From the NCBI RefSeq assembly GCF_004362055.1, contig NZ_SNXB01000005.1, positions 186,001 to 250,000 of the forward strand: a stretch of DNA of 64,000 nt. Reading direction: 5' to 3'. This document shows positions 43,044 to 50,800 of the stretch, piece by piece. The notes below the pieces were generated by a model. That model made no database searches. It worked only from the letters and a program-made list of their open reading frames with translations, and was not told the origin of the DNA. Both the position numbers and the translations under genes were made by a program. The first letter of the stretch is position 1; every line of letters starts with the position of its first letter. Source of the DNA: Flavobacterium sp. 245. GTDB taxonomy: Bacteria; Bacteroidota; Bacteroidia; Flavobacteriales; Flavobacteriaceae.

Positions 43044-44447
43044 ATGAAGCAATTACTAATATTCTTTGCCGTTCTATTTACATTCTCACAAATTCATTCT
43101 CAAGAAAACCTCCCAACAGATTATCTTTCAAAAGAATTTCACAAAGGCCGACGCGAAGCTTTCAGGGCTCTAATGCCAGCTAATTCTGTAGCGGTAGTTT
43201 TTTCTTATCCCGAAAGAGTTTTCTCAAAAGACGTTAATTACAATTACCATCAAAATCCGGATATGTATTATTTAACCGGCTACAAAGAGCCTGATGCCGT
43301 TTTGTTGCTTTTTAAGGAAGCGCAGGGAGCAGAAAAATACAACGAAATTCTTTTTGTCCGAGAAAGAAATGCCAGCAGAGAAACTTGGACCGGAAGACGT
43401 ATAGGCGTTGAAGGAGCAAAATCAAAACTTGGCTTTACAACTGTTTACAATGGCAACGATTTTAATGCCTTTGCTATCGATTTCTCAAAATTTGACAAAG
43501 TTATTTATGATAAAATCCCAACAGATCTTGAAGGCAACAAAACTGGATATGATCTTTTTGGGTTATTACAAATTTTTAAAAGCAAAGCCGGAATAACTAA
43601 GGAAAATGAAACCTCTACCGATTTATTTACTAAAATCACCAACTCACTTCGAGAAATAAAAACACCCGAAGAACTTGATTTAATGCGCAAAACTGTAAAG
43701 CTTTCCTGCATTGCACACAACGAAGTAATGAAAGCAGTTGGTCCAGATATGAGCGAAAATGAAGCCGACGGAATCCATGCCTATGTTCACAGACACTATG
43801 GTGCCGAAGGCGAAGGTTATCCGCCAATTGTGGGTGCCGGAGCAAACGGATGTATTTTGCATTATGGCGAAAACAATTCAACAAAAATTGACAACCAGTT
43901 ATTGTTGATGGATGTAGGATCAGAATATCACGGTTATTCTGCCGACGTTACTAGAACAATTCCAGCAAACGGGAAATTTACCGAAGAACAAAAAGCGATT
44001 TATCAATTGGTTTACGACGCGCAGGAAGAAGTTTTTAAACTTTGCAAAGAAGGAACTCCAATTCAGGATTTAAATACAAAATCAAGAGAAATTATTGCAA
44101 AAGGATTAATCAAATTAGGGATTATTACAGATCCTAAAGATGCCAGAATTTACTATCCGCATGGCTGTTCGCATTTTCTTGGTTTAGATGTTCATGATAA
44201 AGGAAACTACATGGGCAATTTAAAAGAAAACATGATTTTGACTGTTGAACCCGGAATTTATATTCCTGCCAACAGCAAATGCGATAAAAAATGGTGGAAT
44301 ATTGGTGTTCGTATCGAAGATGATATTTTAATCAAAAAAGATTCCTATGAAAATCTTTCTGCCGAATCTCCAAGAAAATGGCAAGATGTTGAAGCTTTGG
44401 CCAAACAAAAAAGCACTTTCAACGAAATGAAATTCCCAAAAATATAA
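43044..44447 (+). CDS. Xaa-Pro aminopeptidase (aminopeptidase P, M24B), exported
   Basis: 467 residues with signal peptide MKQLLIFFAVLFTFSQIHS. An N-terminal creatinase-like domain (about 25-175) is followed by the pita-bread M24 domain. Its metal ligands are visible: Asp in LLMDVGSEYHGYSADVTRT (two Asp), His in HGCSHFLGLDVHD, Glu in TVEPGIYIP and Glu in GVRIEDDIL. It removes N-terminal residues before proline using two Mn2+ ions, in the periplasm here, supporting use of proline-rich peptides. It is monocistronic, followed by a phrase repeat and then a terminator at 44560-44583. Confidence 0.94.
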   Translation: MKQLLIFFAVLFTFSQIHSQENLPTDYLSKEFHKGRREAFRALMPANSVAVVFSYPERVFSKDVNYNYHQNPDMYYLTGYKEPDAVLLLFKEAQGAEKYNEILFVRERNASRETWTGRRIGVEGAKSKLGFTTVYNGNDFNAFAIDFSKFDKVIYDKIPTDLEGNKTGYDLFGLLQIFKSKAGITKENETSTDLFTKITNSLREIKTPEELDLMRKTVKLSCIAHNEVMKAVGPDMSENEADGIHAYVHRHYGAEGEGYPPIVGAGANGCILHYGENNSTKIDNQLLLMDVGSEYHGYSADVTRTIPANGKFTEEQKAIYQLVYDAQEEVFKLCKEGTPIQDLNTKSREIIAKGLIKLGIITDPKDARIYYPHGCSHFLGLDVHDKGNYMGNLKENMILTVEPGIYIPANSKCDKKWWNIGVRIEDDILIKKDSYENLSAESPRKWQDVEALAKQKSTFNEMKFPKI

Positions 44448-44457
44448 TTTATTTTTT

Positions 44458-44541
44458 GCCACAGATTAGAAAGATTAAAAGGATTTTTTTTAAAGTTTTA
44501 AAACTAAAATTTAATCTGTGAAAATCTTTTTAATCTGTAGC
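44458..44541. repeat. Inverted repeat, 'GCCACAGATTA' family
   Basis: GCCACAGATTAGAAAGATT (44458-44476) and AAAATCTTTTTAATCTGTAGC (44521-44541) are imperfect complements. A further AATCTGTG lies at 44513-44520. Another half-copy, GGCCACAGATTATTATGC, is at 48051-48068. Confidence 0.7.
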
Positions 44542-44559
44542 TAAAAAACTTTTTCAAAG

Positions 44560-44583
44560 CCTCATTTAAAAAATTAAATGAGG
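44560..44583 (+). terminator. Terminator of aminopeptidase P gene
   Basis: The perfect 10-bp stem CCTCATTTAA / TTAAATGAGG has an AAAA loop followed by TTTGTTTTTT. Confidence 0.9.
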
Positions 44584-44604
44584 TTTGTTTTTTGAATTTT
44601 GGCG

Positions 44605-44612
44605 TACTTTTG
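44605..44612 (+). promoter_or_regulatory. Promoter (TTG-17-TACTTTTG) of quinone oxidoreductase gene
   Basis: TACTTTTG is an exact -7 box 20 nt before the ATG. A TTG lies 17 nt upstream at 44585-44587, just after the preceding terminator. Confidence 0.65.
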
Positions 44613-44632
44613 TAGTCCTAAAAATTTAAAAA

Positions 44633-45592
44633 ATGAAAGCACTTACTTTCTCTACTTTTGGAGATTCAAATGTTTTAGAATATATCGAAATCCCGAATCC
44701 GGAATTAAAAAAAGATGAAATTTTAGTCGAAATGAAAGCCATCGGATTAAATTTTGCCGATGTCTATAGACGAAAAGGAAATTATCATTTAAAAGGAAAC
44801 CCGCCTTTTATTGCCGGTTACGAAGGCGCCGGAATTGTTGTTAATGCAAACAATCATCCCGAATATAAAATTGGAGATCGCGTGGCTTTCGCCGATGCCC
44901 CTTTTGCAAATGCCGAATTGGTTGCCGTAAACACAAATCATGTTTTGCCATTACCGGAAGCTATTTCTTTTGAAACCGCGGCTTCCGTTTTACTGCAAGG
45001 TTTAACGGCGCATTATTTAGCAACCGACAGTCATAAAACAGTAAAAGGCGAAACAGTTTTAATTCATGCCGTTGCCGGAGGAGTTGGGCAAATCCTAACG
45101 CAAATCAGCAAGCTTTTGGGCGCAACTGTTATTGGCCTAACTTCTTCTTCAGATAAAGCTAAAGTTGGTTTTGAACAAGGCGCTGATCATGTGTTCCTAT
45201 ATAATGAAGATTGGACATCACAAGTTTTTAAAACTGTTCCAAATGGCGTTGATGTTGTTTACGATAGTATTGGAAGCACTTTAAAAGAAAGTTTTGAAGT
45301 AACTAAAGAATGTGGACAAGTCGTTTTCTTTGGAATGGCGGGCGGAGATCCTGAACCTGTAGACCCCAGAATGTTAATGGACGGTTCCAAAACCCTAACT
45401 GGAGGCGATTTATGGAGTTATTTAAATTCCAAAGAAGAAAGAATCAATAGAGCAACACAGCTTTTTAATTGGATTATCGAAGGAAAAATCAAACTTTCCG
45501 AACCAACTTCTTTCAAATTATCTGAAGGGAAATTGGCCCATGATTATCTAGAAAGCAGAAAAAGTACTGGGAAAATAATTTTGATTCCGTAA
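44633..45592 (+). CDS. Quinone oxidoreductase-like MDR family protein
   Basis: 319 residues. It is a zinc-free medium-chain dehydrogenase/reductase: GroES-like N-domain (YIEIPNPELKKDEILVEMKAIGLNFADVYRRKGNY) and an NADPH Rossmann domain with VLIHAVAGGVGQILTQISKLLGATVIG (about 143-169). It lacks the Cys cluster of zinc alcohol dehydrogenases. Members reduce quinones or activated alkenes one or two electrons at a time, and the physiological substrate is uncertain. It is monocistronic. Element B (45605-45715) begins only 12 nt after its stop and may double as its terminator. Confidence 0.9.
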   Translation: MKALTFSTFGDSNVLEYIEIPNPELKKDEILVEMKAIGLNFADVYRRKGNYHLKGNPPFIAGYEGAGIVVNANNHPEYKIGDRVAFADAPFANAELVAVNTNHVLPLPEAISFETAASVLLQGLTAHYLATDSHKTVKGETVLIHAVAGGVGQILTQISKLLGATVIGLTSSSDKAKVGFEQGADHVFLYNEDWTSQVFKTVPNGVDVVYDSIGSTLKESFEVTKECGQVVFFGMAGGDPEPVDPRMLMDGSKTLTGGDLWSYLNSKEERINRATQLFNWIIEGKIKLSEPTSFKLSEGKLAHDYLESRKSTGKIILIP

Positions 45593-45604
45593 ATAATAAT
45601 CTGG

Positions 45605-45715
45605 GCGTGCCAGCAATAAAAAAAGGGCCAACTTTGCAAAACGCTTAGTCGGCCCTTTTTTTATTGCTGTCGGGCTTTCGCTGCTACTTCGATAGCTTAG
45701 CTCTATCCCTCACGC
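45605..45715 (-). repeat. 111-nt structured element B (conserved 5' module + variable-stem hairpin)
   Basis: Read on the minus strand the element opens GCGTGAGGGATAG, contains the hairpin GCTAT-CGAA-GTAGC, then AGCCCGAC. A perfect 19-bp hairpin follows (arms 45651-45669 and 45611-45629; 21-nt loop 45630-45650) with closing CACGC. Total length and loop length equal copy A (1797-1907). The stem (CAGCAAT, A-run, GGGCC) shares nothing with copy A's stem, while loop positions TA-GCG and AAGT are shared. Its 7-A/7-T arm also makes it a plausible terminator for the quinone reductase gene. Confidence 0.7.
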
Positions 45716-45746
45716 GAACAAACACTTTGAAAATAATACAAATATA

Positions 45747-45923
45747 GTCCCTACGGGACATTCTCATTCTTTGACGTATCTTTTGCTACCAATATTTAAC
45801 TCCTAACGGAGTTGTAATTCTCGCGTACAATATTCATTAATTAAAGTCTCACAAAATATCTCGTAGAGATTACATATCGGTAGAAAAAAATTAATTCACA
45901 TATTCAATTTGTTCCGTAGGAAC
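45747..45923 (-). repeat. Array of four short palindromes (~54-nt spacing), copy B
   Basis: Perfect palindromes are GTCCCTACGGGAC (45747-45759), AACTCCTAACGGAGTT (45798-45813), ATCTCGTAGAGAT (45858-45870) and GTTCCGTAGGAAC (45911-45923). The centres are about 53, 58 and 53 nt apart, and the outer bases of the stems vary in a compensated way around a CCGTAGG/CCTAACGG-type core. Spacers contain CTACCGATATGTAAT and GGTAGCAAAA half-words. On the minus strand the array leads into element B. Confidence 0.75.
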
Positions 45924-45948
45924 TATATATTAAAACGCAAATAAATTA

Positions 45949-47508
45949 TTACTTCAAAGCCTCCGCAATCATTAAAGCACATTTCTCACCATCAATTGCA
46001 GCAGAGATAATGCCGCCTGCATAACCTGCCCCTTCTCCACATGGATACAAACCTTTTATCTGCAAATGTTCTAAAGTTAAAGGATCTCTTGGAATTCTTA
46101 CTGGCGATGAAGTTCTACTTTCTGGAGCGTGCAAAATAGCTTCGTTTGTCAAATAACCGCGCATTGATTTCCCAAATTCTTTAAAACCTTCACGTAAAAT
46201 CTGCGATAAAAATCCTGGAAAAACCTGTCCCATTTCAACCGAAGTTGTTCCCGGAACATATGACGTTTTCGGAATATCGGCAGAAACTTTATTTTGCGTA
46301 AAATCAATCATTCGTTGCGCTGGAACTTTTTGAGTCTCCCCAGCCAAATGCCATGCTTTTTGTTCAATACTTTTTTGGAATTCCATTCCCGCCAAAGCGC
46401 CAAATTTTGCAAAAGGTTTAAAATCTTCCAATTTCAATTCGATCACAATTCCAGAATTTGCCGTAGCCTGATCACGTTTTGATGGCGACCAGCCATTTGT
46501 AACCACTTCACCCGGACTTGTTGCGCAAGGTGCAATTACACCGCCAGGACACATACAAAAAGAATACATGCCGCGACCGTTAACTTGTTTTACAATAGAA
46601 TAGGGCGCTGGAGGCAAATGTTCGCCACGATAATCACAACTATATTGTATACTATCTATTAGTTCTTGCGAATGTTCTGCACGAACACCCAAAGCAAAAG
46701 GTTTTGCTTCTATAAAAATTTTCTTTTTATCTAACAATTCAAAAATATCACGCGCTGAATGTCCGGTTGCCAAAATCAGTTTGTTAGCCAGAATCTTATC
46801 TCCGTTTTGAGTTACGATTCCTTCAACTTCATTATTTTTCACTAAAATATCAGTAACTCGGGTATCAAACAAAACCTGACCACCAAACTCGATTATTTTA
46901 TTTCGAATATCTTCAATGATTTTAGGCAATTTATTAGTTCCAATATGCGGATGCGCTTCAACCAAAATATCTTCAGAAGCCCCAAAAGCTACTAAAAGTT
47001 CTAAAATTCTCGTAACATCACCACGCTTTTTAGAACGCGTATATAATTTTCCATCAGAATAAGTTCCGGCTCCACCTTCTCCAAAACAATAATTAGAGTC
47101 TTCATTAACAATATGTTCTCTATTAATTGCTTTTAAATCGCGTCGGCGTCCGCGAACGTCTTTTCCGCGTTCGATTACAATTGGCTTTAAGCCTAATTCT
47201 ATTAATTGCAAAGCTGCAAAAAGCCCTGCCGGACCCGCACCAACAACAATCACTTCTTGTGCTGATGAAACATCTTTATATATAGGAAGTTCGATTTTAG
47301 TTTCCTGAAACGCTTCTCCTTTTAAATATATAATCACTTTCAAATTGATCTTAATCGCTTTTTGACGCGCATCGATCGAACGTTTTAAAATAGAAACATG
47401 TTGAATTTCCTTAGGAGAAACCTTTATTTGTTTAGACAAATAGTCTTTTAGCAACAATTCATTTGCAGCTATTTCCGGAGTTACCTGAAGTAAAAGTTCT
47501 CTTGGCAT
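45949..47508 (-). CDS. NAD(P)/FAD-dependent oxidoreductase
   Basis: 519 residues. An N-terminal domain of about 85 residues (VTPEIAANELLLKDYLSKQIKVSPKEIQHVSILKRSIDARQK) precedes the FAD-binding Rossmann motif VIVVGAGPAGLFAALQLIELG (about 90-110). GEGGAGTYSDGKLYTRSKKRG (about 141-161) and CPGGVIAPCATSPGEVVTNGWSPSKR follow, and the C-terminal FAD motif is LYPCGEGAGYAGGIISAAIDG. This architecture is common in bacteria, but the substrate has not been established. It resembles YdhS/HI0933-like flavoproteins in broad terms. It stands alone 24 nt downstream of the DUF5362 paralogue, so the two are probably co-transcribed. Confidence 0.88.
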   Translation of the reverse strand: MPRELLLQVTPEIAANELLLKDYLSKQIKVSPKEIQHVSILKRSIDARQKAIKINLKVIIYLKGEAFQETKIELPIYKDVSSAQEVIVVGAGPAGLFAALQLIELGLKPIVIERGKDVRGRRRDLKAINREHIVNEDSNYCFGEGGAGTYSDGKLYTRSKKRGDVTRILELLVAFGASEDILVEAHPHIGTNKLPKIIEDIRNKIIEFGGQVLFDTRVTDILVKNNEVEGIVTQNGDKILANKLILATGHSARDIFELLDKKKIFIEAKPFALGVRAEHSQELIDSIQYSCDYRGEHLPPAPYSIVKQVNGRGMYSFCMCPGGVIAPCATSPGEVVTNGWSPSKRDQATANSGIVIELKLEDFKPFAKFGALAGMEFQKSIEQKAWHLAGETQKVPAQRMIDFTQNKVSADIPKTSYVPGTTSVEMGQVFPGFLSQILREGFKEFGKSMRGYLTNEAILHAPESRTSSPVRIPRDPLTLEHLQIKGLYPCGEGAGYAGGIISAAIDGEKCALMIAEALK

Positions 47509-47532
47509 TTTGATTAAAAGGTAATATTATTA

Positions 47533-47955
47533 TTAAAAGATGCTAACCAGTAAAAAATATACAAAAACACAGAGAGGCGAAATTCCAATTGCGATATAAT
47601 GTAATTTTAAATATCTAAACGAATCTTCTAAAGCTTCTGAATCATCATCTCTAAAAGCGATTCTCACATTCAAAGAAAATTTATATAAGTAATAGAGTGG
47701 AAAAAAACAGACTATACCTATCAGTAAAAGAATTTGCGTCATGACCACAATTAATGCATATCCAACTCCTCCACCAGTAGGAACATCATCCCAGCTAGAA
47801 AGATTCATATAATCATAAACCTCATGAATGATTCCACCTATCAATAATGTCAATCCAATAATAGAGATAATATAAACCCAATTTGCAGCGGTTCGTAAAT
47901 GCTTTTTTGCAGATTCACTCATCAACAAATCATTTGACTCTTGCTTTTCCTCCAT
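47533..47955 (-). CDS. DUF5362-like membrane protein (paralogue 2)
   Basis: 140 residues with helices near 28-48, 68-92 and 118-138. Its motif YLYKFSLNVRIAFRDDDSEALEDSFRYLKLHYIAIGI matches that of the protein at 36984-37442, and both begin with an acidic MEE N-terminus and an AKW/ANWVY amphipathic start. The function is unknown. Promoter candidates TATTTTTG (47993-48000) and TACTTTTG (48006-48013) lie upstream. It probably heads an operon with the FAD oxidoreductase. Confidence 0.78.
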   Translation of the reverse strand: MEEKQESNDLLMSESAKKHLRTAANWVYIISIIGLTLLIGGIIHEVYDYMNLSSWDDVPTGGGVGYALIVVMTQILLLIGIVCFFPLYYLYKFSLNVRIAFRDDDSEALEDSFRYLKLHYIAIGISPLCVFVYFLLVSIF

Positions 47956-48050
47956 TCTTATTTTTTATGGTTAAAAGATTTTCGATATAAACCAAAAATA
48001 CAATGCAAAAGTACTATTTTGAAATGAGATTTTATGTTTACTGTACTATT

Positions 48051-48200
48051 TGGCCACAGATTATTATGCTTAAAAAGATTTCTTTTAATCAAATTAGACG
48101 CACTGCCGTGCGTCTCTACAGAAAAAAACTCAGAACCTTAGAATCTTTTTTTTCAAAGCAACCTTTGTACCTTTGCAACTCTGAACCTTTGCACCTTTAA
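48051..48200. repeat. Mosaic of three different phrase repeats
   Basis: Three unrelated words abut in 150 nt: GGCCACAGATTATTATGC with AAAGATTTCTTTTAATC (48051-48090), the perfect hairpin AGACGCAC-TGCC-GTGCGTCT followed by CTAC (48096-48119), and iterated AACCTTTG(CA)CC words (48128-48198). Each is recalled as a separate dispersed family. They end 6 nt before the ATG of the next gene. Confidence 0.7.
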
Positions 48201-48204
48201 AAAA

Positions 48205-48456
48205 ATGTCTAGAAAAATAAAATTGATTTGGGATTTTCGTGGCCCAGCTTCTGCAAAAACAGCCGAACATCATGAAATTCATTTAAAAGAATATATCGCA
48301 ATAGAAAAGCTTCCGTTAAATATTACGGGGTTTAAAATCGTAAACGATATGCATGCAACCGCTTTTATGGTTGTAACTGATGAAAATATGATTCAGGTAA
48401 GAGATGCTTTGAAACCGCATCGTGGGGAAGTATATGTCGAAAGTCAAAAGTCTTAA
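48205..48456 (+). CDS. Small conserved cytoplasmic protein of unknown function
   Basis: 83 residues, no signal or membrane segment. It starts MSRKIKLIWDFRGPASAKTAEHHEIHL and contains FKIVNDMHATAFMVVTDENMIQVRDALKPHRG, which looks like a small alpha/beta ferredoxin-like fold. I do not recognise a named family. The last six codons (VESQKS and the stop) lie in the left arm of the 21-bp inverted repeat at 48440-48503, so the repeat appears to supply the stop and the C-terminal tail. The upstream side is repeat mosaic with no clear promoter. Confidence 0.72.
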   Translation: MSRKIKLIWDFRGPASAKTAEHHEIHLKEYIAIEKLPLNITGFKIVNDMHATAFMVVTDENMIQVRDALKPHRGEVYVESQKS

Positions 48457-48503
48457 AGTCGAAAGTTTGAGCACAAACATCGGACTTTAAGACTTTTGAC
48501 TTT
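48440..48503. repeat. Perfect 21-bp inverted repeat, 'AAAGTCAAAAGTCTTAAAGTC' family
   Basis: Arms 48440-48460 and 48483-48503 are complementary at all 21 positions with a 22-nt loop. The word AAGTC is iterated. The left arm overlaps the end of the 83-aa gene, and the right arm ends 13 nt from the recQ stop. It may serve as a shared 3' structure for two convergent genes. Confidence 0.82.
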
Positions 48504-48516
48504 ATAACTTTAAGAC

Positions 48517-50712
48517 TTAATTAGCCACTTCGCTAATAAACTTAATACGCATTAATCTTAATTCGTCAATATCGTAGTCACCATCAAATTCTTTAAGTGC
48601 ATCTTCGATTTTGTCCGATTCTGATTCCATGAAGTAATCGTGTATTTCTTCTTGTTGATCATCGTCAAGCATATCGTCAACCCAATATTTGATATTCAGC
48701 TTTGTTCCGGAATAAACAATTTGCTCCATTTCTTTAATCAAAGCATCCATCGAAAGTCCTTTTGCAGAAGCAATATCACTTAAAGGCAATTTTCTATCAA
48801 TATTCTGAATGATATATAATTTGTTTGCCGAGTTGACTCCTGTAGATTTTACAACCAAATCATCCGGACGAATAATATCATTATCCTCAACATAACGGCT
48901 AATAAGCGCTACAAATTCACCACCGTATTTTTTAGCTTTTCCTTCTCCAACTCCATGAATATTATATAATTCAGTTAATGAAATTGGGTATTTTAATGCC
49001 ATATCTTCAAGTGAAGGATCTTGGAAAACAACAAATGGAGGAACTCCTAATTTTTTGGCTACTTTTTTGCGCAGTTCACGCAACATTCCCATCAAAACTT
49101 CATCAGCAGTTCCTGATGATTTTCCTGCAGTTACAATTGCTTCATCATCGGCTTCGCTATATTCATGATCTTCAGACATCATAAACGAAACTGGTTTTTT
49201 AATAAAATCCAGACCGGCTTTTGTAATTTTTATAACGCCGTAAGTCTCAATATCTTTTGATAAATATCCTGAAACCAAAACTTGTCTTAACAATGCCATC
49301 CAATATTTTTCGTCATGATCAGAACCCGATCCAAAAAATGACTGTGCATCAGTTTTATGCGCTTTAATTACAGCATTTATACGCCCAATTAAAGTAAACA
49401 CAATTTCTTTTGACTTGTAAATATGTTTGGTATCGCGAACGATTTCCAATAATTTAACTACTTGATCTTTGGCTTCGACTTTATGTTTAGGATTTCGAAC
49501 GTTGTCATCCATATCTGCACCTTCTCCGGTTTCACTATCAAATTCTTCTCCGAAATAATGAAGAAGAAACTTTCTGCGTGACATTGAGGTTTCGGCGTAA
49601 GCCACAACTTCCTGCAAAAGTGCAAAACCAATTTCCTGTTCTGCAACGGGTTTTCCAGACATGAATTTTTCCAGCTTCTCTACATCTTTATAAGAGTAGT
49701 AAGCCAAACAATGTCCTTCTCCTCCATCACGACCGGCGCGACCTGTTTCTTGGTAATAACTTTCAAGCGATTTTGGAATATCATGATGAATTACAAATCG
49801 AACATCTGGCTTATCGATTCCCATTCCGAAAGCGATTGTTGCAACTACAACATCTACATCTTCCATAAGAAACATATCCTGATGTTTGGCTCTTGTTTTT
49901 GCGTCCAAACCAGCGTGGTAAGGAACAGCACTAATTCCGTTCACTTGTAAAACTTCGGCAATCGATTCGACTTTTTTACGGCTTAAGCAATAAATAATTC
50001 CAGATTTGCCTTTATGTTGTTTGATAAATCGAATAATATCCGATTCAATATTTTTTGTTTTTGTGCGAACTTCGTAGTACAAGTTCGGTCTGTTGAATGA
50101 TGCTTTGAAAGTATTTGCATCAGACATATCAAGGTTTTTCAGAATATCTTCCTGAACTTTTGGGGTTGCAGTTGCGGTAAGTCCAATAATTGGCACTTTC
50201 CCTAATTGCTTGATAATATTTCTAAGATTTCTGTATTCCGGCCTAAAATCATGTCCCCATTCTGAAATACAATGCGCTTCATCAATCGCAACAAATGAAA
50301 TTGGCACGCTTTGTAAAAATGCAACATATTCTTCTTTTGTCAACGATTCGGGAGCTACATATAAAAGCTTGGTCAAACCGGAACTAATATCCTTTTTTAC
50401 CTGAGCAATTTCCGTTTTTGTAAGGGAGGAATTTAGCACATGCGCAATTCCGTTTTCTGAAGAAAGGCTTCGAATCGCATCAACCTGATTTTTCATCAAA
50501 GCAATTAAAGGAGAAACAACAATAGCTGTTCCGTCCTGAATTAAAGCGGGTAATTGATAACAAAGAGACTTTCCACCACCAGTCGGCATAATTACAAAAG
50601 TATTAGTTTTACCTAAAATACTTGTAATGACTTGTTCCTGCAAGCCCTTAAATTGGCTAAAGCCGAAATACTTCTTTAATTCCTTGTGTATTTCAATTTC
50701 GTTTGAATTCAT
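48517..50712 (-). CDS. recQ: ATP-dependent DNA helicase RecQ
   Basis: 731 residues, a long RecQ. Superfamily 2 motifs are FIVMPTGGGKSLCYQLPAL (Walker A), FVAIDEAHCISEWGHDFRPEY (DEAH box) and VVATIAFGMGIDKPDVRFVIHHDIPKSLESYYQETGRAGRDG (motifs V/VI). An RQC region is present but appears to lack the usual zinc-binding Cys cluster, and an HRDC-like stretch (KVAKKLGVPPFVVFQDPSLEDMA) lies near 530-610. An acidic helical C-terminal extension follows. RecQ unwinds DNA 3'-5' for recombination and replication repair. It is divergent from kpsF. Confidence 0.95.
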   Translation of the reverse strand: MNSNEIEIHKELKKYFGFSQFKGLQEQVITSILGKTNTFVIMPTGGGKSLCYQLPALIQDGTAIVVSPLIALMKNQVDAIRSLSSENGIAHVLNSSLTKTEIAQVKKDISSGLTKLLYVAPESLTKEEYVAFLQSVPISFVAIDEAHCISEWGHDFRPEYRNLRNIIKQLGKVPIIGLTATATPKVQEDILKNLDMSDANTFKASFNRPNLYYEVRTKTKNIESDIIRFIKQHKGKSGIIYCLSRKKVESIAEVLQVNGISAVPYHAGLDAKTRAKHQDMFLMEDVDVVVATIAFGMGIDKPDVRFVIHHDIPKSLESYYQETGRAGRDGGEGHCLAYYSYKDVEKLEKFMSGKPVAEQEIGFALLQEVVAYAETSMSRRKFLLHYFGEEFDSETGEGADMDDNVRNPKHKVEAKDQVVKLLEIVRDTKHIYKSKEIVFTLIGRINAVIKAHKTDAQSFFGSGSDHDEKYWMALLRQVLVSGYLSKDIETYGVIKITKAGLDFIKKPVSFMMSEDHEYSEADDEAIVTAGKSSGTADEVLMGMLRELRKKVAKKLGVPPFVVFQDPSLEDMALKYPISLTELYNIHGVGEGKAKKYGGEFVALISRYVEDNDIIRPDDLVVKSTGVNSANKLYIIQNIDRKLPLSDIASAKGLSMDALIKEMEQIVYSGTKLNIKYWVDDMLDDDQQEEIHDYFMESESDKIEDALKEFDGDYDIDELRLMRIKFISEVAN

Positions 50713-50738
50713 TCTTTATTTTAATGGATATTTTTGTA

Positions 50739-50746
50739 TAAATTTG
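50739..50746 (+). promoter_or_regulatory. -7 promoter box (TAAATTTG) of kpsF-tatC operon
   Basis: This exact TAnnTTTG match, about 55 nt before the TTG start at 50801, rules out any kpsF start inside recQ. Confidence 0.6.
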
Positions 50747-50800
50747 CAACACATAAAGATACAACTTTCTTTTATACATACAAATTTTAAATATTCTGTT

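Noticed and set aside
43636..43884. Two overlapping open frames opposite aminopeptidase P
   Set aside because: They lie inside a gene with all metal ligands intact and have no independent signal.
50627..50800. N-terminal extension of KpsF overlapping recQ
   Set aside because: A promoter box at 50739-50746 lies inside it, and the family begins at ITKENILAIAKKTI.
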